From a virus: DNA of 60,447 nt. Made by a program: the position numbers and the translations under genes. Every line of letters starts with the position of its first letter. Within the stretch, counting starts at the first letter, position 1. The notes under the pieces are model-generated. The model worked only from the letters and a program-made list of their open reading frames with translations, ran no database searches and had not been told where the DNA came from. Of the stretch, positions 21,726 through 30,285 are shown in pieces. The stretch covers positions 1-60,447 of IMG/VR virus record IMGVR_UViG_3300025000_000108, one strand, 5' to 3'.

Positions 21726-22138
21726 AAGTTAAACTATTACACCCTAGTGCTATCTGTCCTACCAGGGGTACTGCTTGGTCTGCTGGTTGGGATCTGTATG
21801 CAGTAGAGGATATCATCATAATTCCTGGTACATCTGAAGTTATACCTCTTGGTATTGCAGTAGATGTGGGTAAGGGAAACTTTGGGTTACTGACTCACAG
21901 ATCTTCCTTCGGATTCAAGTTAGATACCATTGCTTCTTTTGGATGTGTGGACGCAGATTATCGTGGGGAAGTTAAAGTGAAGTTATTCAACTTAGGTGCT
22001 GATGGTGTCTATATTAAAACTGGAGATAGGGTTGCTCAGTTACTTATAGTACCTGTAGAAATGAAAGGTATAGAGGTGCTAGAAGAACTAGAGGAAACTT
22101 TCAGAGGAGAGGGAGGATTCGGACATTCCGGAGTATAG
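21722..22138 (+). CDS. dut: dUTPase
   Basis: 138 residues, TTG start overlapping the upstream stop. All five trimeric dUTPase motifs are present: SAGWDLYA, RSSFGFK, GCVDADYRGEVKV, GDRVAQLLIVP and FRGEGGFGHSG. It converts dUTP to dUMP and pyrophosphate, keeping uracil out of phage DNA and feeding thymidylate synthesis. Confidence 0.92.
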   Translation: MKVKLLHPSAICPTRGTAWSAGWDLYAVEDIIIIPGTSEVIPLGIAVDVGKGNFGLLTHRSSFGFKLDTIASFGCVDADYRGEVKVKLFNLGADGVYIKTGDRVAQLLIVPVEMKGIEVLEELEETFRGEGGFGHSGV

Positions 22139-22146
22139 ATAAATGA

Positions 22147-22347
22147 ATGAGTAAAAGGAAAAGAATATACTGTTCTAATAAAACCTGTGTGGTGCGTACA
22201 TGCTCTAGAAACATCTGCCATCACACAGGTAGATACTATAGGAACACTGATTGGATAAGGTTAGGTCCAGATACCTGTGAGTTATATAAGGGCTTAGAAA
22301 GATTTTCTACTTTGTTTCAAAAAGAGGAGATTGAAGAAGATGAGTGA
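22147..22347 (+). CDS. Small Cys-rich protein
   Basis: 66 residues. IYCSNKTCVVRTCSRNICHH is a tight cysteine cluster and DTCELY adds another; the C-terminus is acidic. It resembles in pattern the Cys-rich genes at 6062-6440. Overlaps the next gene by 8 bases. Confidence 0.55.
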   Translation: MSKRKRIYCSNKTCVVRTCSRNICHHTGRYYRNTDWIRLGPDTCELYKGLERFSTLFQKEEIEEDE

Positions 22348-22492
22348 TGTAGAGCCGTGTGATCATTTACTTGGGTGGATGTACGACATAGATCAGTTTA
22401 GTGAAGAGATGTTTACACCCGTGTATGCCTCGGATCAGATAGATCCTGATGAGTGCTTTTTATATTGTCCTTTTTGTGGAGAGGAATTGTAA
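22340..22492 (+). CDS. Small acidic zinc-knuckle protein
   Basis: 50 residues from ATG 22340. Acidic (MSDVEPCDH...), ending in CFLYCPFCGEEL, a CxxC knuckle. Its stop overlaps the next start by one base (TAATG). Confidence 0.5.
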   Translation: MSDVEPCDHLLGWMYDIDQFSEEMFTPVYASDQIDPDECFLYCPFCGEEL

Positions 22493-22752
22493 TGCCCTCA
22501 TACATCTATCTTTGTTCTCATTGCGGATTAAAGTTTGAAAGACAACTATCAGTAGATATGAGGAACCTCCCCCTAATAGAAGAGTGCCCTAGGTGCCAGG
22601 AGTATGAGGTAATTAAGTTACCAAGTGTATGTACCATTAAAGTACCAGAAGGAAACTGCGGCAATGCAGCTAACAACTATAGCTCAACACATGGTGACTC
22701 GGAAAATGCAAGAGCTAGGAACAGAGGTGAACCAGAACCCTATAAGAAGTAA
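22492..22752 (+). CDS. FmdB-like zinc-ribbon protein
   Basis: 86 residues. MPSYIYLCSHCGLKFERQLS and ECPRCQ match the FmdB-type ribbon, a small protein family of putative regulators. The C-terminal half is polar and low in structure. Start at ATG 22492 fits the family N-terminus exactly. Confidence 0.65.
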   Translation: MPSYIYLCSHCGLKFERQLSVDMRNLPLIEECPRCQEYEVIKLPSVCTIKVPEGNCGNAANNYSSTHGDSENARARNRGEPEPYKK

Positions 22753-22915
22753 CTGGTATGTGCTATGTGCGACCAGAGAGAACTCTTGGTGGAACGGTCC
22801 AGTAACTAGGAGAGAAGCTAATAGGTTGTCTAACCACTATAAGAACGGATTATATAGAGGAGATATAGAAGTAATTGTTATACAAGCTAAAGATCCAACC
22901 TTACCACGGAGGTAA
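22706..22915 (+). CDS. Hypothetical protein
   Basis: 69 residues from ATG 22706; ATG 22691 in the same frame is an alternative. It is Asn/Arg/Trp-rich (SWWNGPVTRREANRLSNHY), with no recognised domain. It overlaps the genes on both sides, in other frames. Confidence 0.45.
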   Translation: MQELGTEVNQNPIRSNWYVLCATRENSWWNGPVTRREANRLSNHYKNGLYRGDIEVIVIQAKDPTLPRR

Positions 22916-23624
22916 CTTAAAGGGGGTGTGGTTGTTCACTAGGAAACTAGATGGTATCTGTGCAAACCTAGACGCACTGAACCGTAGAGTCCTTAGTAGA
23001 CATAATCATCCCCTTTATAATTTTGAAGAGATCTTTAATAATCACCGAGATCTAAAAGGAATCTATGAGGTATTCAGAACTGATTGGGAAACCTCAGTAT
23101 CTCTGTGCAGATCGAAGACTAGTAGACTCAGAGTTGAGAGAGAGGATCTCTATCAGTTAGACATACCAGAAGAGAGGATCATATTAGATAAGTATGTATA
23201 TCCTACAGAAGAGTTCATCAAACAGCAACTTCAAGAAGCTCTTGATAGGGGTGATGAAGGTCTAGTCTTGATTCCGTTAGAGTCTAAGAGAATCCTGTAT
23301 GCACCTAATTACAATCTACCAAGACTTAAGGTTAAACCAGCATACAATCTTGATGTGAGAGTGACTGGTTTCAGGGAAGGTACTGGAAAGTTCAAAGGAC
23401 TACTAGGTGCATTGACAACTAACTATGGTGATGTTGGTATAGGGTTCTCAATGGCCGATAGGTATGAACTGTGGGCTAATAGGTTCATAATCAGTAGCTC
23501 TATCATTGAAGTTAAAACAACTGGTATGACAAGAGATAATAAAATGAGATTCCCATCCTTCGTTCGTAGGAGATGGGATAAGGATTCTGAAAACTTAGAA
23601 TGTTCATCATTACTTATTTACTAA
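22875..23624 (+). CDS. ATP-dependent DNA ligase
   Basis: About 249 residues. FTRKLDGICAN gives the adenylated Lys of motif I (KxDG); GIYEVFR, DEGLVLIPL and RLKVKP are motifs III, IV and V; VRVTGFREGTGKFKGLLGAL leads into a short OB domain. The protein seals nicks at the phage fork. The start is uncertain: TTG 22875 keeps 23 residues before the motif I Lys; GTG 22926 after ACGGAGGTAAC would leave very few. Confidence 0.8.
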   Translation: MLYKLKIQPYHGGNLKGVWLFTRKLDGICANLDALNRRVLSRHNHPLYNFEEIFNNHRDLKGIYEVFRTDWETSVSLCRSKTSRLRVEREDLYQLDIPEERIILDKYVYPTEEFIKQQLQEALDRGDEGLVLIPLESKRILYAPNYNLPRLKVKPAYNLDVRVTGFREGTGKFKGLLGALTTNYGDVGIGFSMADRYELWANRFIISSSIIEVKTTGMTRDNKMRFPSFVRRRWDKDSENLECSSLLIY

Positions 23625-23719
23625 AGTCTTTTCTGATTCTATCAGGTGTCATCTCTCTTTCTCTGATGGCACTGATAGGATTCAACTTAATCTTTTATGG
23701 GTCTGTATGGGGGAAATGA
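23600..23719 (+). CDS. 39-residue membrane protein
   Basis: Starts inside the ligase gene. MFIITYLLKSFLILSGVISL and SLMALIGFNLIFYGSVW form one or two membrane segments. The stop overlaps the next small membrane gene. It has holin-like size but sits far from lysis genes; function unknown. Confidence 0.45.
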   Translation: MFIITYLLKSFLILSGVISLSLMALIGFNLIFYGSVWGK

Positions 23720-23808
23720 TAGATATACTTTTATTGATTGTAGTTACTATAGATATCTTTGTTACTATTGGAGTTTACTTTAAGAGGGAGAAATATGTTC
23801 GTAGATAG
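23716..23808 (+). CDS. 30-residue membrane microprotein
   Basis: ATG overlaps the upstream stop (ATGA). MIDILLLIVVTIDIFVTIGV is one span followed by basic KREKYVRR. It overlaps the next gene by 14 bases. Its pairing with the preceding membrane gene suggests a two-part membrane unit. Confidence 0.45.
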   Translation: MIDILLLIVVTIDIFVTIGVYFKREKYVRR

Positions 23809-24184
23809 AGTATCGTTGTACAAGATGGTGTGTCCACACTGTAATAAAGAGGTGAGTATATTTGATACCTTTTGTAGTAGTTGCAAGAGAAACATGAATG
23901 AATATTATTACAGTGATAAAGACTGGAGTTATCCCTCAAAGAAAGACAAAGAGAAAAAGATTGAAGATCCGAAAGCACTAGATAAACAAGAAGCTGGTAA
24001 CCACTACCGTAAATACAAGATTCAGCCGGTTGAGTTCTGCCAGAAGAATAACCTACCATACTGTGAGTCGAACGTGATTAAGTACGTAGTTAGACACAGA
24101 GACAAGAATGGTCTGGAAGATCTGAAGAAAGCTAAACATTATTTAGAGCTGATAGCGCAGTTGGAATATGGAGAAACAATATGA
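23795..24184 (+). CDS. DUF3310-like protein with zinc ribbon
   Basis: 129 residues from ATG 23795. The N-terminus has CPHCNKEV and CSSCKRN. The C-terminal half (NHYRKYKIQPVEFCQKNNL, then VIKYVVRHRDKNGLEDLKKA) matches the DUF3310 family, which is common in phages and sometimes annotated as nucleotide kinase without proof. Confidence 0.7.
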   Translation: MFVDRVSLYKMVCPHCNKEVSIFDTFCSSCKRNMNEYYYSDKDWSYPSKKDKEKKIEDPKALDKQEAGNHYRKYKIQPVEFCQKNNLPYCESNVIKYVVRHRDKNGLEDLKKAKHYLELIAQLEYGETI

Positions 24185-24390
24185 ATACACCGAAACTATA
24201 TTGGGAACAAATTGATAATTACCACCAGAGGTGTAAAGTTCCGGGAGGTTGGCTAGTGAAAGCCTATGAAGATGTATATGCAGATCTATCTAATTATAAT
24301 GGAGGTATACAGTCTCCCTATAGTCTTCAAGTATCTATGTGTTTCCTGCCAGATCCTAACTATAAGTGGAAAGAAAGTGAGATAGTTTGA
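24181..24390 (+). CDS. Hypothetical protein
   Basis: 69 residues, beta-rich (WEQIDNYHQRCKVPGGWLVK, YSLQVSMCFLPDPNYKW). This compact pattern with VPGGWLVK occurs in other phage small proteins of unknown role. Overlaps both neighbours by four bases. Confidence 0.5.
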   Translation: MNTPKLYWEQIDNYHQRCKVPGGWLVKAYEDVYADLSNYNGGIQSPYSLQVSMCFLPDPNYKWKESEIV

Positions 24391-24887
24391 GACAATTTAA
24401 GAATCACTTAGGTCTATCAGCACTAGATACTAAGTGCATCTTGATTGCTGATGGCCCTTCTAAAAGAATCCCAATAGAACACCCTAAACTTATAACTCTT
24501 GACTATCCTGTTGCTGTAGTAAATAGAGTTGGATACCAGTACCCTGGTAGAAAAGATTACTGGTTCTCACTTCATCCTGAGAATTTCTGCGAGTGGGCTG
24601 ATAGAGCAACTAACCTATCCCGGTGTGCATTCATAGGCTTTAAGGTATCAAAGTTAAATTTATCTACCTATAGGTACATTAACACTAACTATAGGTTAAT
24701 CACTGGTGGTACATCAAGTCTCTTTGCAATAGAGAACCTAATAGCTATAGGGTACAAGGAGATAGATCTCTATGGTGTGGATATGGATATAGAACCTTAT
24801 CTTGGTCATAGAAAGTGTTGGTCTGCTTTAGCAGATACTGATTGTGTAATTAAAAACAAAGGTGGTATATGGCATTGGGAAAACTAG
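24387..24887 (+). CDS. Hypothetical protein, DUF115-like nucleotide-binding fold
   Basis: 166 residues, TTG start. ILIADGPSKRI, YWFSLHPENF, LITGGTSSLFAIENLIAIGY and IDLYGVDM resemble the Rossmann-like DUF115 and sialyltransferase-like group often found in phage genomes. The Gly-Gly-Thr-Ser and Gly-Val-Asp-Met motifs point to nucleotide-sugar binding, but the activity is unproven. Confidence 0.5.
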   Translation: MRQFKNHLGLSALDTKCILIADGPSKRIPIEHPKLITLDYPVAVVNRVGYQYPGRKDYWFSLHPENFCEWADRATNLSRCAFIGFKVSKLNLSTYRYINTNYRLITGGTSSLFAIENLIAIGYKEIDLYGVDMDIEPYLGHRKCWSALADTDCVIKNKGGIWHWEN

Positions 24888-25084
24888 AAGAAGTTGTAGC
24901 ATGGTCTGACGGTAGAGGGCAGTTACATAAGAGTAAAGAGGAGGCTATCTTTGCTGAACTAAACATTAAGCTATTAGATGTTAATAGACATGGTACATTC
25001 GTACTGAGAGAAACTGATATCTTAAAACCTCAGTTCCGAAAGGAGATTATAGAACTCTTGGAGATGCTAGATAGTGAAGAGTAA
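24869..25084 (+). CDS. Hypothetical protein
   Basis: 71 residues. VVAWSDGRGQLHKSKEEAIF is a pattern seen in small phage proteins with a reactive-looking strand-turn-helix; the C-terminus is an acidic helix. Overlaps the genes on both sides. Confidence 0.5.
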   Translation: MALGKLEEVVAWSDGRGQLHKSKEEAIFAELNIKLLDVNRHGTFVLRETDILKPQFRKEIIELLEMLDSEE

Positions 25085-25754
25085 AGTTATGGTGGTTGGT
25101 GATATTCATGGGGATTGGGCATCTCTGAATACACTTATAACTAAGAAGAAACCAGATATCATCTTACAGTGTGGAGACTTTGGGTGGTGGCCTACATTTA
25201 GTAGAATCAAAAGTACACTGTATAGAGAGAAAGAATGGTCACACACAGGGGTTAAACCACAGGAAACTACTATCTATTGGTGTGATGGGAATCATGAGGA
25301 TCACTCAGATCTTAGTAAACACAAGGAGATAACTGAGTTATATAAAGGGATTAACTATTGCCCAAGAGGATCTACTATCACCCTTCCGGACAATAGAGTT
25401 GTTCTCTTTATAGGAGGAGCTGAGAGTATTGATAGAAGGTGGAGGACAGCAGGTGTTGATTGGTTCGCAGAAGAGTTAATCAATAACGATGATCTAGATA
25501 AATGCCTTGTCCACGATAGGGTTGATATTGTTATCTCTCATACTTGTCCATTTGAGTTCCATGTTGTAACTAAATCTGTAGATAAGTACAATGACCCCTC
25601 TCAAAAAGCGTTGTCTGTGGTGCTTGATAAATATAAACCAGATCAGTGGTTCTTTGGACACTTCCATAAGAATCAAATAGGTAAGAGAAACAATACCTAT
25701 TGGGAGTGTCTAGATTATCCTAGGAATGGAAACAAATGGTGGAGGTGGTTATGA
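25074..25754 (+). CDS. Metallophosphoesterase
   Basis: 226 residues, GTG start. VVGDIHGDW, QCGDFGWWP, WCDGNHEDH, ISHTCPFEF and FFGHFHKN give the complete calcineurin-like metal site. It has no intein, in contrast to the phosphoesterase at 18704. Substrate unknown; phage members act on protein phosphates, nucleotides or DNA ends. Confidence 0.85.
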   Translation: MKSKVMVVGDIHGDWASLNTLITKKKPDIILQCGDFGWWPTFSRIKSTLYREKEWSHTGVKPQETTIYWCDGNHEDHSDLSKHKEITELYKGINYCPRGSTITLPDNRVVLFIGGAESIDRRWRTAGVDWFAEELINNDDLDKCLVHDRVDIVISHTCPFEFHVVTKSVDKYNDPSQKALSVVLDKYKPDQWFFGHFHKNQIGKRNNTYWECLDYPRNGNKWWRWL

Positions 25755-26272
25755 AAGTTAAAGTGCTAAAAGAAGCAGGGTTTGAAGAGGCGCTGTTAGG
25801 TATTTCATTTAGCTATAATTCTACACCAAACAAGAAAGTAGCTGATAGACTGGCCTGGAAACAAGGAGGACATAATAAGTTCCTCGAAAGTATTATTGTT
25901 TGGCTAGATGTTACAGCCCCTCGGTACTGGTGGCAAGAATCAGATACCTACAGACACACAAGTAAGCAGTCCCAAGCTACAATCCATACAATTCAAAGGA
26001 GAACTCTTACAGAGGAAGACTTTGTAGATGGTGATATAGACCCTATAATCCTCTCTAGGGTTAATGAGATTATCTTAGAGGGTAATCTACTTAAGATAAA
26101 AAGAAATCTCCCAGAAGGGTTCTTACAGCGCAGAGAATGGAGAGTAGATTACAAGACCTTGCAGAACATCTGTATGCAAAGGAAAGGGCATAAGCTACCA
26201 GAGTGGCAGTTGTTTATTAGCTCCTTACAGGAGCAATTAGAACACTCTTACTATGTGGTGAGGCCAGAGTGA
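25751..26272 (+). CDS. ThyX-like or related phage protein
   Basis: 173 residues from ATG 25751; ATG 25736 is possible. WLDVTAPRYWWQESDTYRHT and SKQSQATIHTI recall the RHRxxSxNExS region of flavin-dependent thymidylate synthase. LQRREWRVDYKTLQNIC and RKGHKLPEWQLFI are shared with many phage proteins. The classic ThyX motif is not intact, so a true thymidylate synthase activity is unsure. The neighbours dUTPase and ribonucleotide reductase fit a nucleotide role. Confidence 0.5.
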   Translation: MKVKVLKEAGFEEALLGISFSYNSTPNKKVADRLAWKQGGHNKFLESIIVWLDVTAPRYWWQESDTYRHTSKQSQATIHTIQRRTLTEEDFVDGDIDPIILSRVNEIILEGNLLKIKRNLPEGFLQRREWRVDYKTLQNICMQRKGHKLPEWQLFISSLQEQLEHSYYVVRPE

Positions 26273-26580
26273 TAGGTGCTGTCAGAGAACAACTAAAAGT
26301 ACTGACTAGATCATCAGGTTGGTCTAAGGTAAGGAAAGAAGTTATCCAAAGAGATAAGGCTTGTAGAGTCTGTGGTAAAAAGAAGAACCTACAAGTACAC
26401 CACATAGTTCCTTTTCATATATTACCTCAGAGAGAGTTAGATAAAAATAACTTGGTGACTCTGTGTGGTAGGTGTCACCTACTTATAGGACATAAGGATA
26501 ATTGGAAAGACTATAATCTTAATGTAGCTACAGATGCTATGTGGATCTTAACTAAGATACTAAGGAGGGTGATTGATTGA
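26269..26580 (+). CDS. HNH endonuclease
   Basis: 103 residues, GTG start overlapping the upstream stop. CRVCGKKKNLQVHHIVPFH, then NNLVTLCGRCHLLIG, is a full HNH active site with its zinc cysteines. It could be a free-standing homing nuclease or a nuclease for host DNA or packaging. Confidence 0.8.
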   Translation: MIGAVREQLKVLTRSSGWSKVRKEVIQRDKACRVCGKKKNLQVHHIVPFHILPQRELDKNNLVTLCGRCHLLIGHKDNWKDYNLNVATDAMWILTKILRRVID

Positions 26581-26819
26581 ATTGGGATATAGTTTCACAG
26601 ATCTGGATAACTATATTTGGGTGCAGTGCTATATATCTTGTTGGTAGGTTAGACAAGTGGAAGAAGTATGGTTACCTATTAGGGTTGTTCTCTCAACCAG
26701 CTTGGTACATTACTTCCTATATTAATGAGCAATGGGGTATCTTATTTCTTTCTCTTTGGTACACATACTCATGGGCTAATGGATTCTATAATTACTGGTA
26801 CAAGGAGGGTTCTGTTTGA
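26577..26819 (+). CDS. Small membrane protein
   Basis: 80 residues, TTG start. Two or three membrane segments: WITIFGCSAIYLVG, YLLGLFSQPAWYITSYI and GILFLSLWYTYSWA. The Trp/Tyr-rich pattern recalls PnuC-type nicotinamide riboside transporters, but the protein is far too short for one. It precedes the ribonucleotide reductase with a four-base overlap. Confidence 0.55.
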   Translation: MNWDIVSQIWITIFGCSAIYLVGRLDKWKKYGYLLGLFSQPAWYITSYINEQWGILFLSLWYTYSWANGFYNYWYKEGSV

Positions 26820-28786
26820 GTGTAGAGGAACAACTAAGCAACTATATTTTTCTCAGCAAGTACAGTAGGTGGCAGGAAGACAAGAACAGAAGAGAGACTT
26901 GGAGTGAGTGTGTAAGAAGATATACTAACTTCTTCGAGAAAAGAATCTCAGAGATGATAGGGAACGATGAGTACACTCTGAACACTATTTGTCAGATAGA
27001 AGGTGCTATCCTAAACAAAGAAGTTATGCCATCAATGAGAGCACTGATGACTGCCGGTAAAGCCTTAGAGCGTGATCATGCAGCAGGATATAATTGTGCT
27101 GCAATTGCTATCAGTCACCCTAGATGCTTTGATGAGATCTTCTATCTTCTTATGAATGGTTGTGGTGTTGGCTATTCAGTGGAGAGACAGTACATCAGTA
27201 AACTTCCTACAGTCTCTGAGAACTTCTATGAAACTGACACAACAATTAAAGTACAAGACTCAAAGATTGGATGGTCTAAGGCACTTAAGGAACTTATTGC
27301 TCTATTGTATAATGGGGATATACCTAATTGGGATCTCTCTGCTGTACGCCCTGCTGGTGCTCGTCTGCGTACCTTTGGTGGTAGGGCTTCTGGTCCTTCC
27401 CCTCTTAATTCTCTATTGGAATATACTGTTAGGCTTTTTAAAAGAGCAGCAGGAAGAAAGCTGAACTCTCTTGAATGCCATGACCTATGCTGTAAGATTG
27501 CCGATGTGGTTATAGTAGGGTCTGTAAGAAGAAGTGCAATGATCTCAATGAGTAATCTTACAGATCTCCGTATGTCTACAGCTAAGTCTGGTGAGTGGTA
27601 TCTGAAGAATCCTGAAAGAGCACTTGCAAATAACTCAGTAGCTTATACTGAGAAACCTGACTTCAGTAACTTCCTTGAGGAGTTCAAAGGACTCTACCAG
27701 AGTAAGGCAGGTGAAAGAGGTATCATTAATAAAGTTGCACTTAGGAAAAAAGCTGAGAGTTGTGGCAGAGAACACGATGGTGATTACCTTTTAAACCCAT
27801 GTGGAGAAGCAGTACTCAGAGACTCAGGGGGTTTTTGTAACTTAACTGAGGTTATAGCTAGACCAACAGATACTCTTGAGGATCTAAAGAGAAAGGTTAA
27901 ACTAGCTACTATCATTGGTACTCTTCAATCTACTCTTACAGATTTCAGGTACTTACGTAAGATCTGGAAGGATAATGCAGAGGAAGAGAGACTATTAGGT
28001 GTATCTCTTACAGGTATCATGGATCATCCTGTGATGAATGGTTCTCTAGATGAGTACTGTAATAAACATGAGCACGAATACCCATCTGTTTGGGAACATT
28101 CGGACTTTTATTCATGCACCTCACTAGAAGAAGCCCTGACAGAACTCAAACAAGTTGCTATAGAAACCAACAAAGAGTGGGCAGAGTATCTTCAGATAAA
28201 TCCCTCCAAACAGTTGACTTTAGTAAAACCATCTGGTACTGTCAGTCAGTTATGTAACACATCATCAGGGATACATCCTCATTTCTCTCCCTATTACTTA
28301 CGGAGAGTAACTCAGGATAGGAAAGATCCTCTGACAGATATGCTTATATCTCAAGGAGTTCCTCATGCTATTCGAGGAGAGAAAGCTATCTTCAGTTTCC
28401 CAATCAAGTCACCTGAAGGTGCTATTTGTGCTAGAGATATCGGGCCACTAAAGCAACTAGAACTCTGGAAGACATATAGAGAATACTGGTGTGATGGTAA
28501 CCCAAGTCAAACTATCTACTACACAGACGACAGCTTCTTGGATGTTCAGAGTTGGGTGTGGAAAAATTGGGACTCTGTTGGTGGACTATCTTTCTTCCCT
28601 CTTGATGATTATGTATATGATAGGGAGATACAACCGTATCTAGAGATCAATCAAGAAGATTACCAGAAGTACCTAGCTGAGTTCCCTGATATTGCTTGGG
28701 ATAAGTTAGTAGACTTCGAGGAGGAAGATGGCACACAAGGACAAACAGAGTATGCCTGTCAAGGCGGGCAATGTGACCTTGTGTAG
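26816..28786 (+). CDS. nrdJ: Class II ribonucleotide reductase (B12-dependent)
   Basis: 656 residues. The active site is seen in GYNCAAIAI (first redox Cys), LLNPCGEAV (Cys329 and Glu331, radical and general base) and GFCNLTEV (second Cys). KPSGTVSQLCNTSSGIHPH is the conserved phosphate-binding region, and CQGGQCDLV at the C-terminus carries the swinging reducing pair. Similarity in size and motifs is to the monomeric adenosylcobalamin ribonucleoside-triphosphate reductase. It supplies deoxynucleotides without oxygen and needs host or environmental B12. Confidence 0.88.
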   Translation: MSVEEQLSNYIFLSKYSRWQEDKNRRETWSECVRRYTNFFEKRISEMIGNDEYTLNTICQIEGAILNKEVMPSMRALMTAGKALERDHAAGYNCAAIAISHPRCFDEIFYLLMNGCGVGYSVERQYISKLPTVSENFYETDTTIKVQDSKIGWSKALKELIALLYNGDIPNWDLSAVRPAGARLRTFGGRASGPSPLNSLLEYTVRLFKRAAGRKLNSLECHDLCCKIADVVIVGSVRRSAMISMSNLTDLRMSTAKSGEWYLKNPERALANNSVAYTEKPDFSNFLEEFKGLYQSKAGERGIINKVALRKKAESCGREHDGDYLLNPCGEAVLRDSGGFCNLTEVIARPTDTLEDLKRKVKLATIIGTLQSTLTDFRYLRKIWKDNAEEERLLGVSLTGIMDHPVMNGSLDEYCNKHEHEYPSVWEHSDFYSCTSLEEALTELKQVAIETNKEWAEYLQINPSKQLTLVKPSGTVSQLCNTSSGIHPHFSPYYLRRVTQDRKDPLTDMLISQGVPHAIRGEKAIFSFPIKSPEGAICARDIGPLKQLELWKTYREYWCDGNPSQTIYYTDDSFLDVQSWVWKNWDSVGGLSFFPLDDYVYDREIQPYLEINQEDYQKYLAEFPDIAWDKLVDFEEEDGTQGQTEYACQGGQCDLV

Positions 28787-28788
28787 CT

Positions 28789-29268
28789 ATGGGGTACAAC
28801 AGGGGCGGAAAAGCAGAAAGAGAAAACTGGCCTGATGGTCACAGAAGATGCACTAAGTGTGACAAGATTCTCCCATTCTCCGAGTTTCATGCGCTAAAGC
28901 ATTCTTACTATGGTGGTGTAAACACTGAGTGTAAACTGTGCAAGAAGTTGAGATCAAAGGGGGACTATACAAAACAGTCTATAGAATCTAGATTATATAA
29001 CTCTGCAAAGAACAGGGCGAAGAAATATGGGAGAATATTTTCTATAGGTATCGAAGATGTAGTTATTCCAGATAGTTGTCCTGTGTTTGGAACTAAGTTT
29101 GAGGTTGGTAATTATCAAACATGTGCAACTCTAGATAGAATAGATAATTCTAAGGGTTATGAAAAGGGCAATATATGTATAATATCTGGGAGAGCTAATA
29201 GGTTAAAAGGAGATGCAGATGTACTTGACTTAGAGTTACTTCTCAGTTGGATGAAAAGTATCAACTAA
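28789..29268 (+). CDS. HNH-type endonuclease (free-standing)
   Basis: 159 residues. CTKCDKILPFSEFH and CKLCKK are zinc pairs; TLDRIDNSKGYEKGNICIIS is the HNH-like core (Asp/Asn variant). Its build is close to the nuclease at 58826. It follows the reductase stop after 2 bases. Reductase genes are frequent homing targets, which fits a mobile nuclease. Confidence 0.75.
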   Translation: MGYNRGGKAERENWPDGHRRCTKCDKILPFSEFHALKHSYYGGVNTECKLCKKLRSKGDYTKQSIESRLYNSAKNRAKKYGRIFSIGIEDVVIPDSCPVFGTKFEVGNYQTCATLDRIDNSKGYEKGNICIISGRANRLKGDADVLDLELLLSWMKSIN

Positions 29269-29334
29269 ATACTTTACTTTTACTAATCAGCGTGTATAGT
29301 ATCGTTTAACCATCTAACTTTTATAGGAGGACTA

Positions 29335-29580
29335 ATGATGCCAACACGTAGAGTAGATAATAGTAAACACCTTGCGAACTCTAAGAAAAGAACCAGACAG
29401 AAAATCAGAGTCGTCAAGACACCAGTAAAACAATTTAGTATAACTCCAGACCCTAGAGTACCCAAGCAGTTTGATGTGTGGATGGGTGCTGTGAAGTTCA
29501 AGTTTCAGATAGAGGATCTGATAGAGTTAACTAAAACATGTGCAGAAGTTCTGAATAGAAGTAAGAGCTTCTGGAAATAG
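29335..29580 (+). CDS. Hypothetical basic protein
   Basis: 81 residues (or 80, from the second ATG at 29338). A perfect AGGAGG lies 5 bases upstream. The first 40 residues are very basic (KKRTRQKIRVVK), then an amphipathic helix with one Cys. It is separated from the upstream gene by 66 bases and followed by a terminator, so it may have its own transcript. It may bind nucleic acid. Confidence 0.6.
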   Translation: MMPTRRVDNSKHLANSKKRTRQKIRVVKTPVKQFSITPDPRVPKQFDVWMGAVKFKFQIEDLIELTKTCAEVLNRSKSFWK

Positions 29581-29583
29581 TTC

Positions 29584-29628
29584 GCATACCTCGTATGCTA
29601 AAAAGCCCTGATAGGGTCTATCAGGGCT
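29584..29628 (+). terminator. Double-hairpin terminator
   Basis: GCATAC/GTATGC (29584-29598), then a 10-bp stem AGCCCTGATA/TATCAGGGCT (29604-29628). The second is flanked by AAAA on the left, but no clean U tract follows. Confidence 0.55.
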
Positions 29629-29640
29629 AATAGGTGCTGA

Positions 29641-30201
29641 ATGGAATTTAAGAAATTATTTATATTATTAACTTGTGTGATAGGTCTTTCTTCTTGTGCA
29701 ACTCCTTATGATGTGGATATTGTAAAAGAGGATGCTAGTATGTTTAAGTCACATACAACAAGTGCAGCTAGTCAAGTAGACTCTAAGGTGCAAGCTATAT
29801 CTAAATTAACATTTAATTGTACTGATGATACAGCTTCTTGTGGTGCAGCTAAGGCGATGAATAATGTGCTTGTATCTCAAGCAATAGCAGGTATACAAGC
29901 ACCTGAGTACCAAGGTAAGAACCACAAGACAGGGCTTGATGTACAAGATAAAGCAGTTGAGAAGGTTGGAGATGGCATTCCTATTGCTGGTATGACTATA
30001 GTATCTAGATCCGCTATTAACAAAGACAAAGGAACTACCAGGATAGATGCTAAAGAGGGATCTGAGGTATCTTATGAGTACAGAGAGGATCACGCTACCA
30101 GTTTAGGAGATGGCACTGCGATTAACACTCCTGGCCCTGCTGGTGGGACTGTAGACACAAGTAGTGGTCATAACACTGACGATCATAGTACAACTAATTA
30201 A
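29641..30201 (+). CDS. Lipoprotein
   Basis: 186 residues. The signal peptide MEFKKLFILLTCVIGLSSC ends in the lipobox Leu-Ser-Ser-Cys (Cys19), so the mature protein is lipid-anchored. The rest is Ala/Ser/Thr-rich with an unstructured Gly/His/Thr-rich tail. It could be an outer-membrane spanin part, a superinfection-exclusion protein or a surface protein; no inner-membrane spanin partner is adjacent. AGGTGCTGA upstream of ATG. Last gene of the left arm. Confidence 0.7.
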   Translation: MEFKKLFILLTCVIGLSSCATPYDVDIVKEDASMFKSHTTSAASQVDSKVQAISKLTFNCTDDTASCGAAKAMNNVLVSQAIAGIQAPEYQGKNHKTGLDVQDKAVEKVGDGIPIAGMTIVSRSAINKDKGTTRIDAKEGSEVSYEYREDHATSLGDGTAINTPGPAGGTVDTSSGHNTDDHSTTN

Positions 30202-30206
30202 AACAC

Positions 30207-30248
30207 AAAAAGCCTAATAGGGTTCTATATGAACTCTATTAGGCTTTT
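30207..30248. terminator. Bidirectional terminator between arms
   Basis: A 13-bp perfect stem (AAAAGCCTAATAG with CTATTAGGCTTTT) extended by GTTC/GAAC around a TATAT loop. T-rich on the right flank and A-rich on the left, so it can end both the plus-strand left arm and the minus-strand right arm. Confidence 0.85.
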
Positions 30249-30285
30249 CTTATTGGTGCTGTTATTGATATTAGTTTCTAATCAA